From: Rhizobium sp. 18055
GTDB taxonomy: Bacteria > Pseudomonadota > Alphaproteobacteria > Rhizobiales > Rhizobiaceae
NCBI RefSeq assembly: GCF_902706285.1
Contig: NZ_CACSKD010000012.1
Coordinates: 62,001-126,000, forward strand
DNA: 64,000 nucleotides
Direction: 5' to 3'
Below the pieces are notes generated by a model. That model worked only from the letters and a program-made list of their open reading frames with translations, was not told the DNA's origin and did not search any database. The position numbers and the translations under genes were made by a program. Positions 25,282-35,298 of this stretch are shown one piece after another. Positions within the stretch are counted from its first letter, which is position 1. Each line of letters begins with the position of its first letter.

Positions 25282-28200
25282 CGAGGCTTCGGCCGGCGGT
25301 GCCTCTGCGCCGGGTGTTCCGGTTTCGGCGGGCTGGGCGACCTTCTTCCGGCGCGAGCGCAACACGACATAGAAAACGGGTGTCAGGAAAAGACCGAAGA
25401 ACGTTACGCCGAGCATCCCTGAGAAAACGGCCGTCCCGAGTGATTGGCGCATTTCGGCGCCGGGGCCGGTGGCGATTGCGAGCGGCAGCACGCCGAAGAT
25501 AAAGGCGAATGCCGTCATCAGGATCGGGCGCAGGCGTAGATGGCTGGCCTCGACGGCGGCCTCCACCGGCGACTTGCCTTCCTCCTCCGCCTGTCGCGCA
25601 AACTCGACGATCAGGATGGCGTTCTTGGCGGCGAGGCCGATCAGCACGATCAGGCCGATCTGGGTGAGCACGTTGTTGTCCATGCCCCGCAGCCAGACGC
25701 CGATCAGCGCGGCCAGGACTGCGAGCGGGACGATCAGGATGATCGCCAGCGGCAGCACCCAGCTTTCATATTGGGCGGCCAGCGCCAGGAAGACGAAGAT
25801 GACCGAGAGCGCGAAGATATAGATCGCCGTGTTGCCGGTGTGGGTTTCCTGATAGGCGAGTTCCGTCCACTCGAAGCTGGTGCCGGGCGGCAGGATCTTG
25901 GTTGCCAGCGCCTCCATCTTCTTGATGGCATCGCCGGTCGATGTGCCGGGCGTCGGATTGCCCTGCAGCGGCACCGAGACATACATGTTGTAGCGCTGGA
26001 CCAGCGCCGGACCGCTGGAATCCTGGATATCCATCAGCGTGCCGAGCGGCACCAGCGCGCCGGTGGCGGAGCGGACCTTCAGCGCCAGAATATCCTCGCG
26101 GTCCATGCGGTATTGCCGGTCTGCCTGGGCGCGCACCTGGTAGACGCGGCCGAAGGCGTTGAAATCGTTGACGTAGGCGACGCCGAGATTGATCGACAGG
26201 GCATTGAAGATGTTGGGGATGGGCACGTTGAGGAAGCGTGCCTTGTCGCGGTCGATTGCCAGGAAGTATTGCGGGCTGGCATCCGAGAAGGTGGTGAAGA
26301 CGCCGGTCAGGCCCTCGGTCGTGGCGGCGGCACCCATCATCTCTCGGGCGAGGCCGAGCACGCGGGTCATGTCAGGATTTTCCTGGTCGAGGATCTGCAT
26401 CTTGAAGCCGCCGGAATTGCCGACGCCGCGCACCGATGGTGGCGGGATGGCAATGATGAAGGCTTCCTGGATGCTCTGCAGCTTGCCGAACAGCTGGCCG
26501 ATGATCTTGTTGGCGGTCTCGCCGCCTTCCTCGCGTTCGGCAAAAGACTTGAAGGGCACGAAGACGACGCCGGCATTCGACGCATTGGTGAAGGTCGCGC
26601 CGCTGAAACCGGCGAACTGGACGGCATTGCCGACACCGGGAACCGTGCGGGCAATGTTACCCACCTGCTTGACCACGGCGTCCGTGCGGGCCAGCGAGGC
26701 GCCGTCCGGCAGCTGGATGACGATGATGGCGTAGCCCTGGTCCATGGTCGGGATGAAGCCCTGCGGGACCTTGTTGGCCATAAAATATGTAGCGCCGAGC
26801 AAGGCGGCGAAAACCAGAAGCGAGGCGGTGAGGCCGATCCAGCTGCTGACCAGATGGCGGATGATCCAGGAATAGCCGGAACTCAGCCGGTCGAAGCCGT
26901 GATTGAAGCCGTCGGCCAGCGTTTTGCCGAAGCGCGAGGCGATGTTGGTGGGCTTGGCTTCATGGTCGTGGGGTTTTAGCAGGATGCCGGCGAGTGCCGG
27001 CGATAGCGTCAGCGAATTCAGCGCCGAGATGGCTGTGGTCACCGAGATGGTGACGGCGAACTGCTTGTAGAACTGGCCGGAAATGCCGGGAATGAAGGCG
27101 GTGGGGACGAAGACCGCGATCAGCACCAGCGAAATGGCAATAACGGCGGTGCCGACCTCGTCCATCGTCACATGCGCCGCTTGTTTCGGCGTCATGCCGC
27201 GCGCCAGGTTTCGCTCGACGTTTTCGACCACGACGATGGCATCGTCGACGACGATCCCGATTGCCAGCACCAGGCCGAACAGGGTCAGCATGTTGAGCGA
27301 GAAGCCGAAGGCCAGCAGCACGGCAAAGGTGCCGATCAGCGATACCGGTATGGCGATGATCGGGATGAGGGCGGTGCGCCAGGATTGCAGGAAGACGAGA
27401 ACGACGATGGCGACCAGGATCGCCGCTTCGGCGATGGTCCGGTAGACCTCGGAGATCGAGTCGGCGATGAACTCGGTGGTGTCGTAGACGATCCGATATT
27501 CCAGTCCCTCGGGGAAGGTCTGCGAGATGTCCTTCATGATCCCCTGGATCTGATGGGCGGTGTCGAGCGCATTGGTTCCCGGGCGGGCGAAGATGCCGAG
27601 CGCCACGGCGGGGTCGTTGTTGAGATAGCTGTTGGTGACGTAATCCTGCGCGCCGAGCTCGATGCGGGCGACGTCCTGCAACTGCACGAGACGGCCCGAT
27701 GTCGTCGACTTGACGATGACGTAGCGGAACTCGCGGACGTCGGAGAAGCGGCCGTCGGTTCGGACCGTGTATTCGAAGGCATTCTTGCCGGTGACCGGCG
27801 GTGCGCCGATCTTGCCGCCGGAGACCTGGACGTTCTGGTCCCTGAGGGCGGCGACCACATCGTCGGAGGTCATTTCGTAGGCCGAGAGCTTTTCCGGATC
27901 GAGCCAGATGCGCATCGAATATTGCCGCTCGCCGAAGATCTGTACGTCGCCGACGCCATCGAGGCGGACGAGGACGTCGCGGATGCGGTTGCGGGCGTAG
28001 TTGGAGACGTAGAGCTGGTCATAGCGGTGCGACGGCGACAGGAGATGGACGACCATCATCAGGTCGGGCGAGCTCTTGTCGGTGGTGACGCCGAGCCGCT
28101 GCACTTCCTCGGGAAGACGGGGCAGGGCGATGGAGACGCGGTTCTGGACGAGGACCTGCACCTTGTCGAGATCTGTGCCGAGCTTGAAGGTGATGGTCAG

Positions 28201-28473
28201 CGACATCGCGCCATCGGCGCTGGAGTAGGAGGACATGTAGAGCATGTCCTCGACGCCATTGATCTGCTGTTCGAGCGGCGTCGAGACGGTGTCGGCGATG
28301 GTTTGCGGGTCGGCGCCCGGATAGGAGGTGCGCACGACGATCGTCGGCGGCGCGATCTCCGGATATTGCGAGACCGGCAGTTGCGTGTAGGCGATGCTGC
28401 CGACGACGAGCAGCACGATCGAGATGACCGCCGCGAAGATCGGGCGGTCGACGAAGAAATGAGCAAATCTCAT
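25276..28473 (-). CDS. RND multidrug efflux pump, inner-membrane subunit (HAE1/AcrB family)
   Basis: This 1065-residue proton-driven transporter of the HAE1 branch opens FVDRPIFAAVISIVLLVVGSIAY. Twelve membrane helices and two large periplasmic domains are present; helix 4 carries the proton-relay aspartates in GIVVDDAIVVVENVERN. GFIPTMDQGY and the second-half IVLIGLAAKNAILIVEFARQ block are also typical. It works with the adaptor encoded just upstream and a TolC-type channel not found in this window. Its start overlaps the adaptor stop (28470-28473, ATGA). Substrates are unknown. Confidence 0.95.
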   Translation of the reverse strand: MRFAHFFVDRPIFAAVISIVLLVVGSIAYTQLPVSQYPEIAPPTIVVRTSYPGADPQTIADTVSTPLEQQINGVEDMLYMSSYSSADGAMSLTITFKLGTDLDKVQVLVQNRVSIALPRLPEEVQRLGVTTDKSSPDLMMVVHLLSPSHRYDQLYVSNYARNRIRDVLVRLDGVGDVQIFGERQYSMRIWLDPEKLSAYEMTSDDVVAALRDQNVQVSGGKIGAPPVTGKNAFEYTVRTDGRFSDVREFRYVIVKSTTSGRLVQLQDVARIELGAQDYVTNSYLNNDPAVALGIFARPGTNALDTAHQIQGIMKDISQTFPEGLEYRIVYDTTEFIADSISEVYRTIAEAAILVAIVVLVFLQSWRTALIPIIAIPVSLIGTFAVLLAFGFSLNMLTLFGLVLAIGIVVDDAIVVVENVERNLARGMTPKQAAHVTMDEVGTAVIAISLVLIAVFVPTAFIPGISGQFYKQFAVTISVTTAISALNSLTLSPALAGILLKPHDHEAKPTNIASRFGKTLADGFNHGFDRLSSGYSWIIRHLVSSWIGLTASLLVFAALLGATYFMANKVPQGFIPTMDQGYAIIVIQLPDGASLARTDAVVKQVGNIARTVPGVGNAVQFAGFSGATFTNASNAGVVFVPFKSFAEREEGGETANKIIGQLFGKLQSIQEAFIIAIPPPSVRGVGNSGGFKMQILDQENPDMTRVLGLAREMMGAAATTEGLTGVFTTFSDASPQYFLAIDRDKARFLNVPIPNIFNALSINLGVAYVNDFNAFGRVYQVRAQADRQYRMDREDILALKVRSATGALVPLGTLMDIQDSSGPALVQRYNMYVSVPLQGNPTPGTSTGDAIKKMEALATKILPPGTSFEWTELAYQETHTGNTAIYIFALSVIFVFLALAAQYESWVLPLAIILIVPLAVLAALIGVWLRGMDNNVLTQIGLIVLIGLAAKNAILIVEFARQAEEEGKSPVEAAVEASHLRLRPILMTAFAFIFGVLPLAIATGPGAEMRQSLGTAVFSGMLGVTFFGLFLTPVFYVVLRSRRKKVAQPAETGTPGAEAPPAEASS

Positions 28474-29648
28474 TGTCCGCTCTCCGTTCCGGCCGATTCA
28501 GGTGGCGTATCTCGCCGTTCCTGCGGCAGTTCGGTCATCTGCGGGGTGATGGTTGCGCCGGGGCGGGCGCGCATCAGGCCGTTGACGATCAGCGTTTCTG
28601 TGCCGTCCAGCCCCTCGCGGATGACGCGGTAGCCGTAGAGCCGCGGGCCGGGGCGTACCGCCTTGGTGGAGACCTTGCCATCGGCGCCGACGACGAAGAC
28701 GACGCGTTCGTTCTGGTCTGAGCCGATTGCCTCGTCGGGCACGAGGATCGCCTTGTAGGTGTTGGATGCCGCGACCTGGATACGGCCGAACAGGCCGGGT
28801 TGCAGCACGAGATCGGGATTGGCGAAGCGGGCGCGGATGCGGATTGTGCCGCTCTGGTTGTCGATGCGGTTTTCGGCGAAGTCGAGCTTGCCGGTGAAGG
28901 GTTTGGCGGTCGGATCGCTGATGGTGACGGAGACATTCACCCCGCCGCCGCCCAGCTGCAGATCCTTGCCCTGCTTGCGGGCGGTATCGGCGAAATTCAG
29001 CAGGCGGCGTTCATCGACGTCGAAATAGAAGTCGATCGGATCGAGCGAAACGATGGTCGTCAGGATCGATTGATCGGCCTGGACCAGATTGCCGACGGAG
29101 ATCAGCCGGCGATCGATGCGGCCGCTCAAGGGAGCGGTGATCCTGGTGTATTCCATGTCGAGTGCCGCCCGGTCGGCGGTCGCCTGGGCGCCGCGGACGT
29201 TGGCCTGCGCCGTAATCCACTCGCGCCTGCGGTCGTCGAGGGTGGAGACCGACTGGCTGCCGTTGGTGGCGAGGCTTTCGGCACGGTTGAACTGGGCTTC
29301 GGCATAGGTCTGCGTGGATTTCGCCACTTCCAGCGCGGCGTTCGCCTCGTTCAGCGCGGTGACGAAGGGCCGTTGGTCGATGACGAAGAGAAGATCGCCC
29401 TGTTTGACCAGTGCGCCGTCGGTGAAGTGCACTTCCTGCAGGTAGCCGCCGACGCGCGAGCGCACCGAGACCTCGTCCACGGCCTCGAAACGGCCAATGA
29501 ACTCGTCGTTGTCGATGACATCACGAATAACGGGTTTGGCTACGGTGACCGGCGGAGGGGGCGGGGCGGCTGCCTGCTGGGCATTGGCGGTGAGGGGAAT
29601 GAGGACGATGCTGCCAAGGGCCAGCAGGTGTCGAAGCGAGAAAGGCAT
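28470..29648 (-). CDS. RND efflux periplasmic adaptor (AcrA family)
   Basis: This 392-residue membrane fusion protein has an N-terminal export signal ending A-N-A-Q-Q, a proline run, then the barrel and lipoyl half-motifs (VRSRVGGYLQEVHF, GDLLFVIDQRPF), a helical hairpin (TQTYAEAQFNRAESL), and the second lipoyl half (YTRITAPLSGRIDRR). It lacks a lipobox cysteine, so it is probably soluble or loosely attached. I start at 29648 because GGAG lies five bases upstream, and not at the ATG at 29660. It forms a two-gene operon with the pump that follows; no dedicated regulator is adjacent except the divergent MarR. Confidence 0.93.
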   Translation of the reverse strand: MPFSLRHLLALGSIVLIPLTANAQQAAAPPPPPVTVAKPVIRDVIDNDEFIGRFEAVDEVSVRSRVGGYLQEVHFTDGALVKQGDLLFVIDQRPFVTALNEANAALEVAKSTQTYAEAQFNRAESLATNGSQSVSTLDDRRREWITAQANVRGAQATADRAALDMEYTRITAPLSGRIDRRLISVGNLVQADQSILTTIVSLDPIDFYFDVDERRLLNFADTARKQGKDLQLGGGGVNVSVTISDPTAKPFTGKLDFAENRIDNQSGTIRIRARFANPDLVLQPGLFGRIQVAASNTYKAILVPDEAIGSDQNERVVFVVGADGKVSTKAVRPGPRLYGYRVIREGLDGTETLIVNGLMRARPGATITPQMTELPQERRDTPPESAGTESGQ

Positions 29649-30098
29649 GGCGGCTCCCATTCGGGCGGCCGAAATGCACCGCCATGACTATGCTGAAAGA
29701 ATGCTGTTCATGTCAGACGGTCTTCGAACGAAAAGGTCTCGTTCGCCTATGCTCAATGCTGTCCCGCAATGACGGCGGTGGACGCCGTTCACGACTTGCA
29801 TGCTGTCAAGGTCGATTGGCCGGAGACATCGCTCCCCGGTAAGCCTCTGGATTTCCATATAAACGGGTGACGCGCGAAATTGCAAATGCCGATGGGTTGA
29901 AACCGCCGGCACCGATGTAATCTGGGAGCGTATGGCCAGATCCGAAAAATCACATGGAAATCGGCTCGCTTTTCCTTAGCCGGGTGGTGCGACAATTTGG
30001 CCGCAGTTGCGGAATCTGAAACAAGACCCCTTGTGCAACGCACAAGCTCAATATATCTGAGCATATTATAAGCGTGCTTATGATTGGCGCAGTTATCA
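29649..30098. promoter_or_regulatory. Divergent control region with two perfect palindromes near the MarR gene
   Basis: These 450 bases lie between the RND adaptor and the MarR gene. Two perfect inverted repeats sit just before the MarR start: CTTGTGC-AAC-GCACAAG at 30030-30046 and ATAAGC-GT-GCTTAT at 30068-30081. MarR proteins bind such palindromes and repress their own operons, so these are good operator candidates for MarR-emrAB and possibly for the RND operon opposite. The rest holds no supported gene. Confidence 0.65.
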
Positions 30099-30569
30099 AT
30101 GAACAGCAATCCCACCCTCGGCTTCCTTTTGCACGACGTCGCACGTCTGCTTCGAAAACGCTTCGAGCAGCGGGCGAAGTGCCTTGGGCTGACGCGGTCG
30201 CAATGGCAGACGCTGGCGTATCTCTCCAACAATGAGGGAATTCACCAAGGCGGGCTGGCGGACATGCTGGACATCGAGCCGATCACGCTTGTCCGTATTC
30301 TCGACAGGCTGGCCGAACGCGGCCTGATCGAGCGCCGCCAGCACCCGACGGATCGTCGGGTCTGGCTGCTCTACATGCGCGAGGAAGCCCATCCGCTTTT
30401 GGCGGAAATGCGCGACCTCGGCGATGCGACGCGCGGTGAAGCCCTGGGAGCTGTGTCCGCTGAGGAGCGGGAACAACTGTTCGAGGTTCTATCCCAAATG
30501 AAAACCAACCTAGTGCAGGCCTGCCGGACCCCCCTGGCATTGGCCGAGAATGAGACCGATCATGGCTGA
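30099..30569 (+). CDS. MarR-family transcriptional regulator
   Basis: This 156-residue winged-helix regulator has the MarR core: LTRSQWQTLAYLSNNEGIHQGGLADMLDIEPITLVRILDRL contains the recognition helix (split here only as a pointer to residues 36-75), and RRQHPTDRRVWLLYM is the wing with the conserved D-x-R. It most likely represses the emrAB pair that follows, releasing DNA on binding an aromatic or fatty-acid-like ligand. The ATG at 30099 is preferred over a TTG 15 bases upstream. The stop overlaps the emrA start by eight bases. Confidence 0.93.
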   Translation: MNSNPTLGFLLHDVARLLRKRFEQRAKCLGLTRSQWQTLAYLSNNEGIHQGGLADMLDIEPITLVRILDRLAERGLIERRQHPTDRRVWLLYMREEAHPLLAEMRDLGDATRGEALGAVSAEEREQLFEVLSQMKTNLVQACRTPLALAENETDHG

Positions 30570-31788
30570 CAAATCCCCCCTGCGCGTCGTTGCAGACGCA
30601 AATGCCAAGAACCCAATAGACGAAAACAACGTTTCCCCCCGCGAGGAAACGGTCGGCGAGGCGCCTTCATCCAATTCAGCGCCCGTCACCGCAGTGGCTG
30701 CGCCTGGCGACACCAAGGTCCGTCGCCGGCGCAGCTTAACGCGCCCGGTGCTGTTCGCGCTGCTGCCTGTCGCGCTTGTCGTCGGCGGATATTACTACGT
30801 CAATGGCGGTCAGGTGATGTCGACGGACAATGCCTATATGCAGGCCGACATGGTCGGGCTGACGACCGACGTTTCGGGCATCGTCGATCAGATCAACGTT
30901 CATGAGAACGAGTCGGTCAAGAAGGGCCAGGTGCTCTTCAGCCTCAGCCAGGATGCGTTCAAGATCGCGCTCGATGGCGCCGAGGCGCAGATGGGGGCGG
31001 TGCGCAACCAGATCCTCAACGTGAAGGCCAGCTATCAGCAGTCGCTTGCCGAGATCACGCAGGCCGAGGCTGACATCCCCTACTACCAGACAGAGTTCGA
31101 TCGCCAGCAGAACCTGCTGAACAGCTCTGCGGCGACCCGCACAGCCTATGATCAGGCCAAGCACAATCTCGATGCCGGCCATCAGAAGGTCGCTGTCGCC
31201 AAGGCAGAGGCTGCGGCCACATTGGCGCAGCTCGGCGGCAATGCCGATCAGCCTGTCGAGGCCAATCCGCTCTACCTCGAAGCTAAGGCCAAGGTCGATG
31301 ATGCGCAGCGTCAGCTCGATCACAGCGTCGTCAAGGCGCCGTTCGATGGCATTGCCACCAATGTCAACGCGCTGCAGCCGGGCTCCTATCTCGAAGCCGC
31401 GACGCAGGCATTCTCGCTGGTTTCGAACAACAATCTCTGGATTGCCGCCAGCCCGAAGGAAACCGAGCTGACCTACGTCAAGCCCGGCCAGTCCGTGACC
31501 ATCTATGTCGATACCTATCCGGGTGTTGCCTGGAAGGGCAAGGTCGAGAGCATCAGCCCGGCATCCGGTTCCAGCTTCTCGCTGCTGCCGGCGCAGAATA
31601 CGACGGGCAACTGGGTGAAGGTGGTGCAGCGCATTCCGATGCGGGTAAGCATCGAGGATACGGCCGGCAAGCCGCCGCTTCGCGTCGGCATGAGCACGGT
31701 CGTCGATGTCGATACCGGCCATGCCCGCGGTCTTCCTGATTTCATCTCCAAGCTGATGGGCCGCTCGGGCGGCAAGGATCATGAGTAA
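30562..31788 (+). CDS. emrA: EmrA/HlyD-type efflux adaptor
   Basis: This 408-residue membrane fusion protein has a cytoplasmic N-terminus of about 55 residues, one membrane helix (LTRPVLFALLPVALVVGGYYYV), then lipoyl half-motifs, a coiled-coil hairpin and the beta barrel. The opening VMSTDNAYMQADMVGLTTDVSGIV is typical of EmrA. It links the inner-membrane EmrB pump to an outer-membrane channel and exports hydrophobic toxins. The start at 30562 gives MADKSPL; an in-frame ATG at 30550 is possible. It is translationally coupled to the MarR gene before it and emrB after it by eight-base overlaps. Confidence 0.92.
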   Translation: MADKSPLRVVADANAKNPIDENNVSPREETVGEAPSSNSAPVTAVAAPGDTKVRRRRSLTRPVLFALLPVALVVGGYYYVNGGQVMSTDNAYMQADMVGLTTDVSGIVDQINVHENESVKKGQVLFSLSQDAFKIALDGAEAQMGAVRNQILNVKASYQQSLAEITQAEADIPYYQTEFDRQQNLLNSSAATRTAYDQAKHNLDAGHQKVAVAKAEAAATLAQLGGNADQPVEANPLYLEAKAKVDDAQRQLDHSVVKAPFDGIATNVNALQPGSYLEAATQAFSLVSNNNLWIAASPKETELTYVKPGQSVTIYVDTYPGVAWKGKVESISPASGSSFSLLPAQNTTGNWVKVVQRIPMRVSIEDTAGKPPLRVGMSTVVDVDTGHARGLPDFISKLMGRSGGKDHE

Positions 31789-33322
31789 CGCTTCCTCCGC
31801 TCCGGTCACACCGGTTGCCAATCGCGGCATGATCACGGCCTGCGTCATCCTGGCCGTCATCATGCAGGCGCTGGACACGACGATCGCCAACGTGGCACTG
31901 CCCTATATCCAGGGCAGCGTCTCGGCGAGCGCCGACCAGATCAACTGGGTTCTGACATCCTATATCGTTGCGGCCGCGATCATGACGCCGCCATCGGGTT
32001 TCCTCGCGGCCAAGTTCGGCCGCAAGAACGTGCTGCTGACGGCGATCATCGGCTTCGTGGTCGCGTCCGTGCTTTGCGGCCTGGCGCAATCGCTGAACCA
32101 GATCGTCGCCTTTCGCCTGATGCAGGGCCTGTTCGGCGCCGCGCTGGTGCCTCTGTCGCAGGGCATTCTTCTGGACATCTATACCGCTGAAGAGCGCGGC
32201 TCGGCGATGGCGCTGTTCGGCGTCTCGGTGATGGTCGGGCCCGTGCTCGGCCCCGTCATCGGCGGCTGGCTGACGGACAATATCAGCTGGCGCTGGGTGT
32301 TCTACATCAACATCCCGATCGGGGCGCTCGCCTTTGCCGGTATCGTCATCTACGTGACGGAGACGAAACGCGATGCGCTGGCGAAGCTCGACTGGTTCGG
32401 CTTCGGGATGATGAGTTTGGGCATCGCGTCGCTGCAGCTCTTCCTCGACCGCGGCGAGCAGCTCAACTGGTTCGCATCGGGCGAGATCATCATCGAGGCG
32501 GTCATCTGCGCATCGGCATTCTATCTCCTCATCGTGCACACGCTGACGGCGGAGAAATCCTTCGTCAATCCGAAGCTGTTTCTCGATCGGAATTTTGCCG
32601 TCAGCATGATCTTCATCTTCGTGATCGGCATCACCTATCTCGCTTCGCTGGCGCTGATGACGCCCTACCTGCAAACGCTGATGGGCTATCCCGTCATCAC
32701 CGCCGGTATCGTCATGGGGCCTCGCGGCATGGGGACGATGCTGTGCATGTTCATCGTCGGCCGGTTGATCGGCAAGGTCGATACACGGCTTCTGCTGGTG
32801 CTCGGCCTCGGCCTGACGGCATGGGCGATGTACGACATGACCGGCTGGACGCCCGATGTGTCGCAGTGGACGATCATCTCCGTCGGCTTCGTTCAGGGTG
32901 CCGGGCTCGGCTTCCTATTCGTGCCGCTGACGACGATCGCCTTCTCGACGCTGCCGGCAGAGATGCGCGGTGATGGAACCGGTCTCTACAATCTGTCGCG
33001 AAACATCGGCTCCAGCGTCGGCATTTCGATCGTTTCGGCGCTGCTGGTCGAAAACGCGCAGGTGAACCACGAGAACATCGCCGCCTACGTGACGCCCTTC
33101 AACCATGCCTTCGATGCCGCTGCGGCGCAGGGGATGAGCCCGTTCACGGCAGTCGGTCGTGCGGCACTGAACGAGGTGATCACGCTGCAGTCGACGATCA
33201 TCGCCTATATCGACGATTTCAAGCTGCTGATGATCATGTCGCTCGCGGTCATTCCGCTGGCACTGCTGCTGCGCAAGCCGAAGGTGGCGCCTGTCATGGA
33301 CCACAGCGCCGTGATGGAATGA
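31781..33322 (+). CDS. emrB: EmrB-type multidrug efflux permease (MFS, DHA2 family)
   Basis: This 513-residue major-facilitator antiporter has 14 predicted helices. It shows the DHA2 signatures: MQALDTTIANVALP in helix 1, FGRKNVLL in loop 2-3, the antiporter motif C in GPVLGPVIGGWLTD and WRWVFYINIPIG. It expels drugs, uncouplers and phenolics in exchange for protons through EmrA and an outer-membrane channel. It is the last gene of the MarR-emrA-emrB operon, and a strong terminator lies just beyond its stop at 33359-33391. Confidence 0.94.
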   Translation: MSNASSAPVTPVANRGMITACVILAVIMQALDTTIANVALPYIQGSVSASADQINWVLTSYIVAAAIMTPPSGFLAAKFGRKNVLLTAIIGFVVASVLCGLAQSLNQIVAFRLMQGLFGAALVPLSQGILLDIYTAEERGSAMALFGVSVMVGPVLGPVIGGWLTDNISWRWVFYINIPIGALAFAGIVIYVTETKRDALAKLDWFGFGMMSLGIASLQLFLDRGEQLNWFASGEIIIEAVICASAFYLLIVHTLTAEKSFVNPKLFLDRNFAVSMIFIFVIGITYLASLALMTPYLQTLMGYPVITAGIVMGPRGMGTMLCMFIVGRLIGKVDTRLLLVLGLGLTAWAMYDMTGWTPDVSQWTIISVGFVQGAGLGFLFVPLTTIAFSTLPAEMRGDGTGLYNLSRNIGSSVGISIVSALLVENAQVNHENIAAYVTPFNHAFDAAAAQGMSPFTAVGRAALNEVITLQSTIIAYIDDFKLLMIMSLAVIPLALLLRKPKVAPVMDHSAVME

Positions 33323-33913
33323 TCAGCGGAACGGTTTGCTGAGATAACGAGACCCGAGAATGCCGAAGCGCCATGGTGCTTCGGCATTTTTCGTGATGCC
33401 GATCCGCTTGCCCGTGACGAGCTCGGGCGGCGTGGCCGGCGTGAGCGAAAACGGCTCGCGGTCGAGCAGTCGGTCGTTCAGGGCGATGCCGATATCCAGC
33501 GCCTGGCAGAGTTTTCCCGGGCCGCTGCAGAGCTGGGTCAGGCTGTCGGTGCCACGGCGTTCGGTCATCGCAGCGGTTCCGATCTCCGGTTCGATTGCCC
33601 GGATCAGCACGGCCGAACCCGGGGTGCAGACGAAGTTGAGGCACCAGTGCATGCCGTAGATGCGGTAGATGTAGACGTTGCCGGGTTGGCCGAACATCGC
33701 GCCGTTGCGTCGGGTCGGGCCGCGAAAGGCGTGCGAGGCTTCGTCGTCGGGGAAGTAGGCTTCGGTCTCGGCAATGCGTCCACCGATGCCATCAGCGAGG
33801 AAGAGGCAGCCGAGCAGATCGCGGGCGACCGCAATGGCGTCGCGCTCGAAGAAGCGTGTCAGGCTTTCGCCCGCAAGCGGTGCCGTGGCAGTTTCGCTAT
33901 CGATGTCGATCAT
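33323..33913 (-). CDS. 3-methyladenine DNA glycosylase (AAG/MPG family)
   Basis: This 196-residue monofunctional glycosylase removes alkylated purines such as 3-methyladenine and hypoxanthine from DNA, the first step of base excision repair. The family blocks are ARDLLGCLF, RIAETEAYFPDDEASHAFRG with the catalytic Glu, NGAMFGQPGNVYIYRIYGMHWCLN and GPGKLCQALDI, and it ends with the typical SRYLSKPF-like tail. Its 3' end overlaps, on the other strand, the terminator hairpin of the emrAB operon. It follows the small hypothetical gene by six bases, so the two are probably co-transcribed. Confidence 0.95.
   Translation of the reverse strand: MIDIDSETATAPLAGESLTRFFERDAIAVARDLLGCLFLADGIGGRIAETEAYFPDDEASHAFRGPTRRNGAMFGQPGNVYIYRIYGMHWCLNFVCTPGSAVLIRAIEPEIGTAAMTERRGTDSLTQLCSGPGKLCQALDIGIALNDRLLDREPFSLTPATPPELVTGKRIGITKNAEAPWRFGILGSRYLSKPFR
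33359..33391 (+). terminator. Rho-independent terminator of the emrAB operon
   Basis: The stem AATGCCGAAGC (33359-33369) pairs perfectly with GCTTCGGCATT (33378-33388) around an eight-base loop, followed by a run of five T (33387-33391). It lies 36 bases past the emrB stop. The same DNA codes for the last residues of the convergent DNA glycosylase. Confidence 0.85.
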
Positions 33914-33919
33914 CTCGGC

Positions 33920-34285
<366 letters not shown>

Positions 34286-35176
34286 CTATGTTTGCCTTGC
34301 GAAGACCGTCGTCAACCAGTCGATGAAAACCCGCACGCGTGGCGATAGCTGGCGGCTCTTCGGATAAAGCAGCGAGACCGGCGTCGGCGTTAGCGGGTAC
34401 TCCGAAAGAATGTGGACGAGTTCGCCCGATTGTAAGTAGCGTTCTATATGATAGCGCGGCACCTGGATGATGCCGAGGCCGAGGAGGGCGGCAGCATGAA
34501 AACTCTCGGCGGCATTGACCGAGAGGGTGGCCGTCAGCGTGACGTTGCGGATCTGGCCATTCACCATGAACTCCAGCGGGATCAGGCTACCTGATGCGCT
34601 CGATTGAAAGCCGACCATGCGGTGGCCGTCCAACCTGTCCGGATGTTCCGGCATTCCGTGTTTCTCGAGATAGGCGGGTGAGGCGAGGGTGACTTCCTCG
34701 AGCATTGCCAGCCTGCGGGCGACCATGTCGCTGTCACCAGGCGTGCCGACGCGGAGCACGCAGTCGATGCCTTCGCGAACCAGATCCACCAGCCGATCAC
34801 CCTCGCTCATGTAAAGCTCGATCTCGGGGTAGGTTTCCAGAAATGACGGCAGGTTCGGAAGCACGAAGTGGCGCGCCAGCGTGCCGTGGACATCGACCCG
34901 CAGCATGCCTTTCGGCTTGGCGCCGGCGAATGCACCCTCTGCATCCTCGATATCGGCGAGGATCGACAGGCAGCGGCGATAGTAGGCCTCGCCATCGAGC
35001 GTCGGGCTGACATGGCGCGTCGTGCGCTGCAGCAGACGAACCCCAAGGCGGGCTTCGAGCTGTTTCACCGCATCGGTGACCGTCGAGCGCGGCAGGCCGG
35101 TGTCTTCAGCGGCGGCGGTGAAGCTGCGGCGCTCCACGACGCGGGAAAACACCCGCATGGCATCAAACCTGTCCAT
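34286..35176 (-). CDS. LysR-family transcriptional regulator, divergent from an SDR oxidoreductase
   Basis: This 296-residue LysR regulator opens with MDRFDAMRVFSRVVERRSFTAAAEDTG within its helix-turn-helix (residues 1-60, ending LLQRTTRHV) and has the periplasmic-binding-like effector domain after it. It resembles the many LysR proteins that control a divergent dehydrogenase. The 122 bases between it and the SDR gene would hold both promoters. Effector unknown. Confidence 0.93.
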   Translation of the reverse strand: MDRFDAMRVFSRVVERRSFTAAAEDTGLPRSTVTDAVKQLEARLGVRLLQRTTRHVSPTLDGEAYYRRCLSILADIEDAEGAFAGAKPKGMLRVDVHGTLARHFVLPNLPSFLETYPEIELYMSEGDRLVDLVREGIDCVLRVGTPGDSDMVARRLAMLEEVTLASPAYLEKHGMPEHPDRLDGHRMVGFQSSASGSLIPLEFMVNGQIRNVTLTATLSVNAAESFHAAALLGLGIIQVPRYHIERYLQSGELVHILSEYPLTPTPVSLLYPKSRQLSPRVRVFIDWLTTVFARQT

Positions 35177-35298
35177 CTGTTTGTTCGCGATCCCCGGATA
35201 GTGTTGGCGAATAATGGATGATTATCCGCCAAGAGAAAAGGCGCATCTGTTGCTCACCCCACAACGCGCTGCGGCGCAGATGACTTAGGAGAACGACA

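Noticed and set aside
27172-28632. 486-codon frame opposite the first RND pump
   Set aside because: Asp/Gly/Val-rich shadow of the pump; no domain or start signal.
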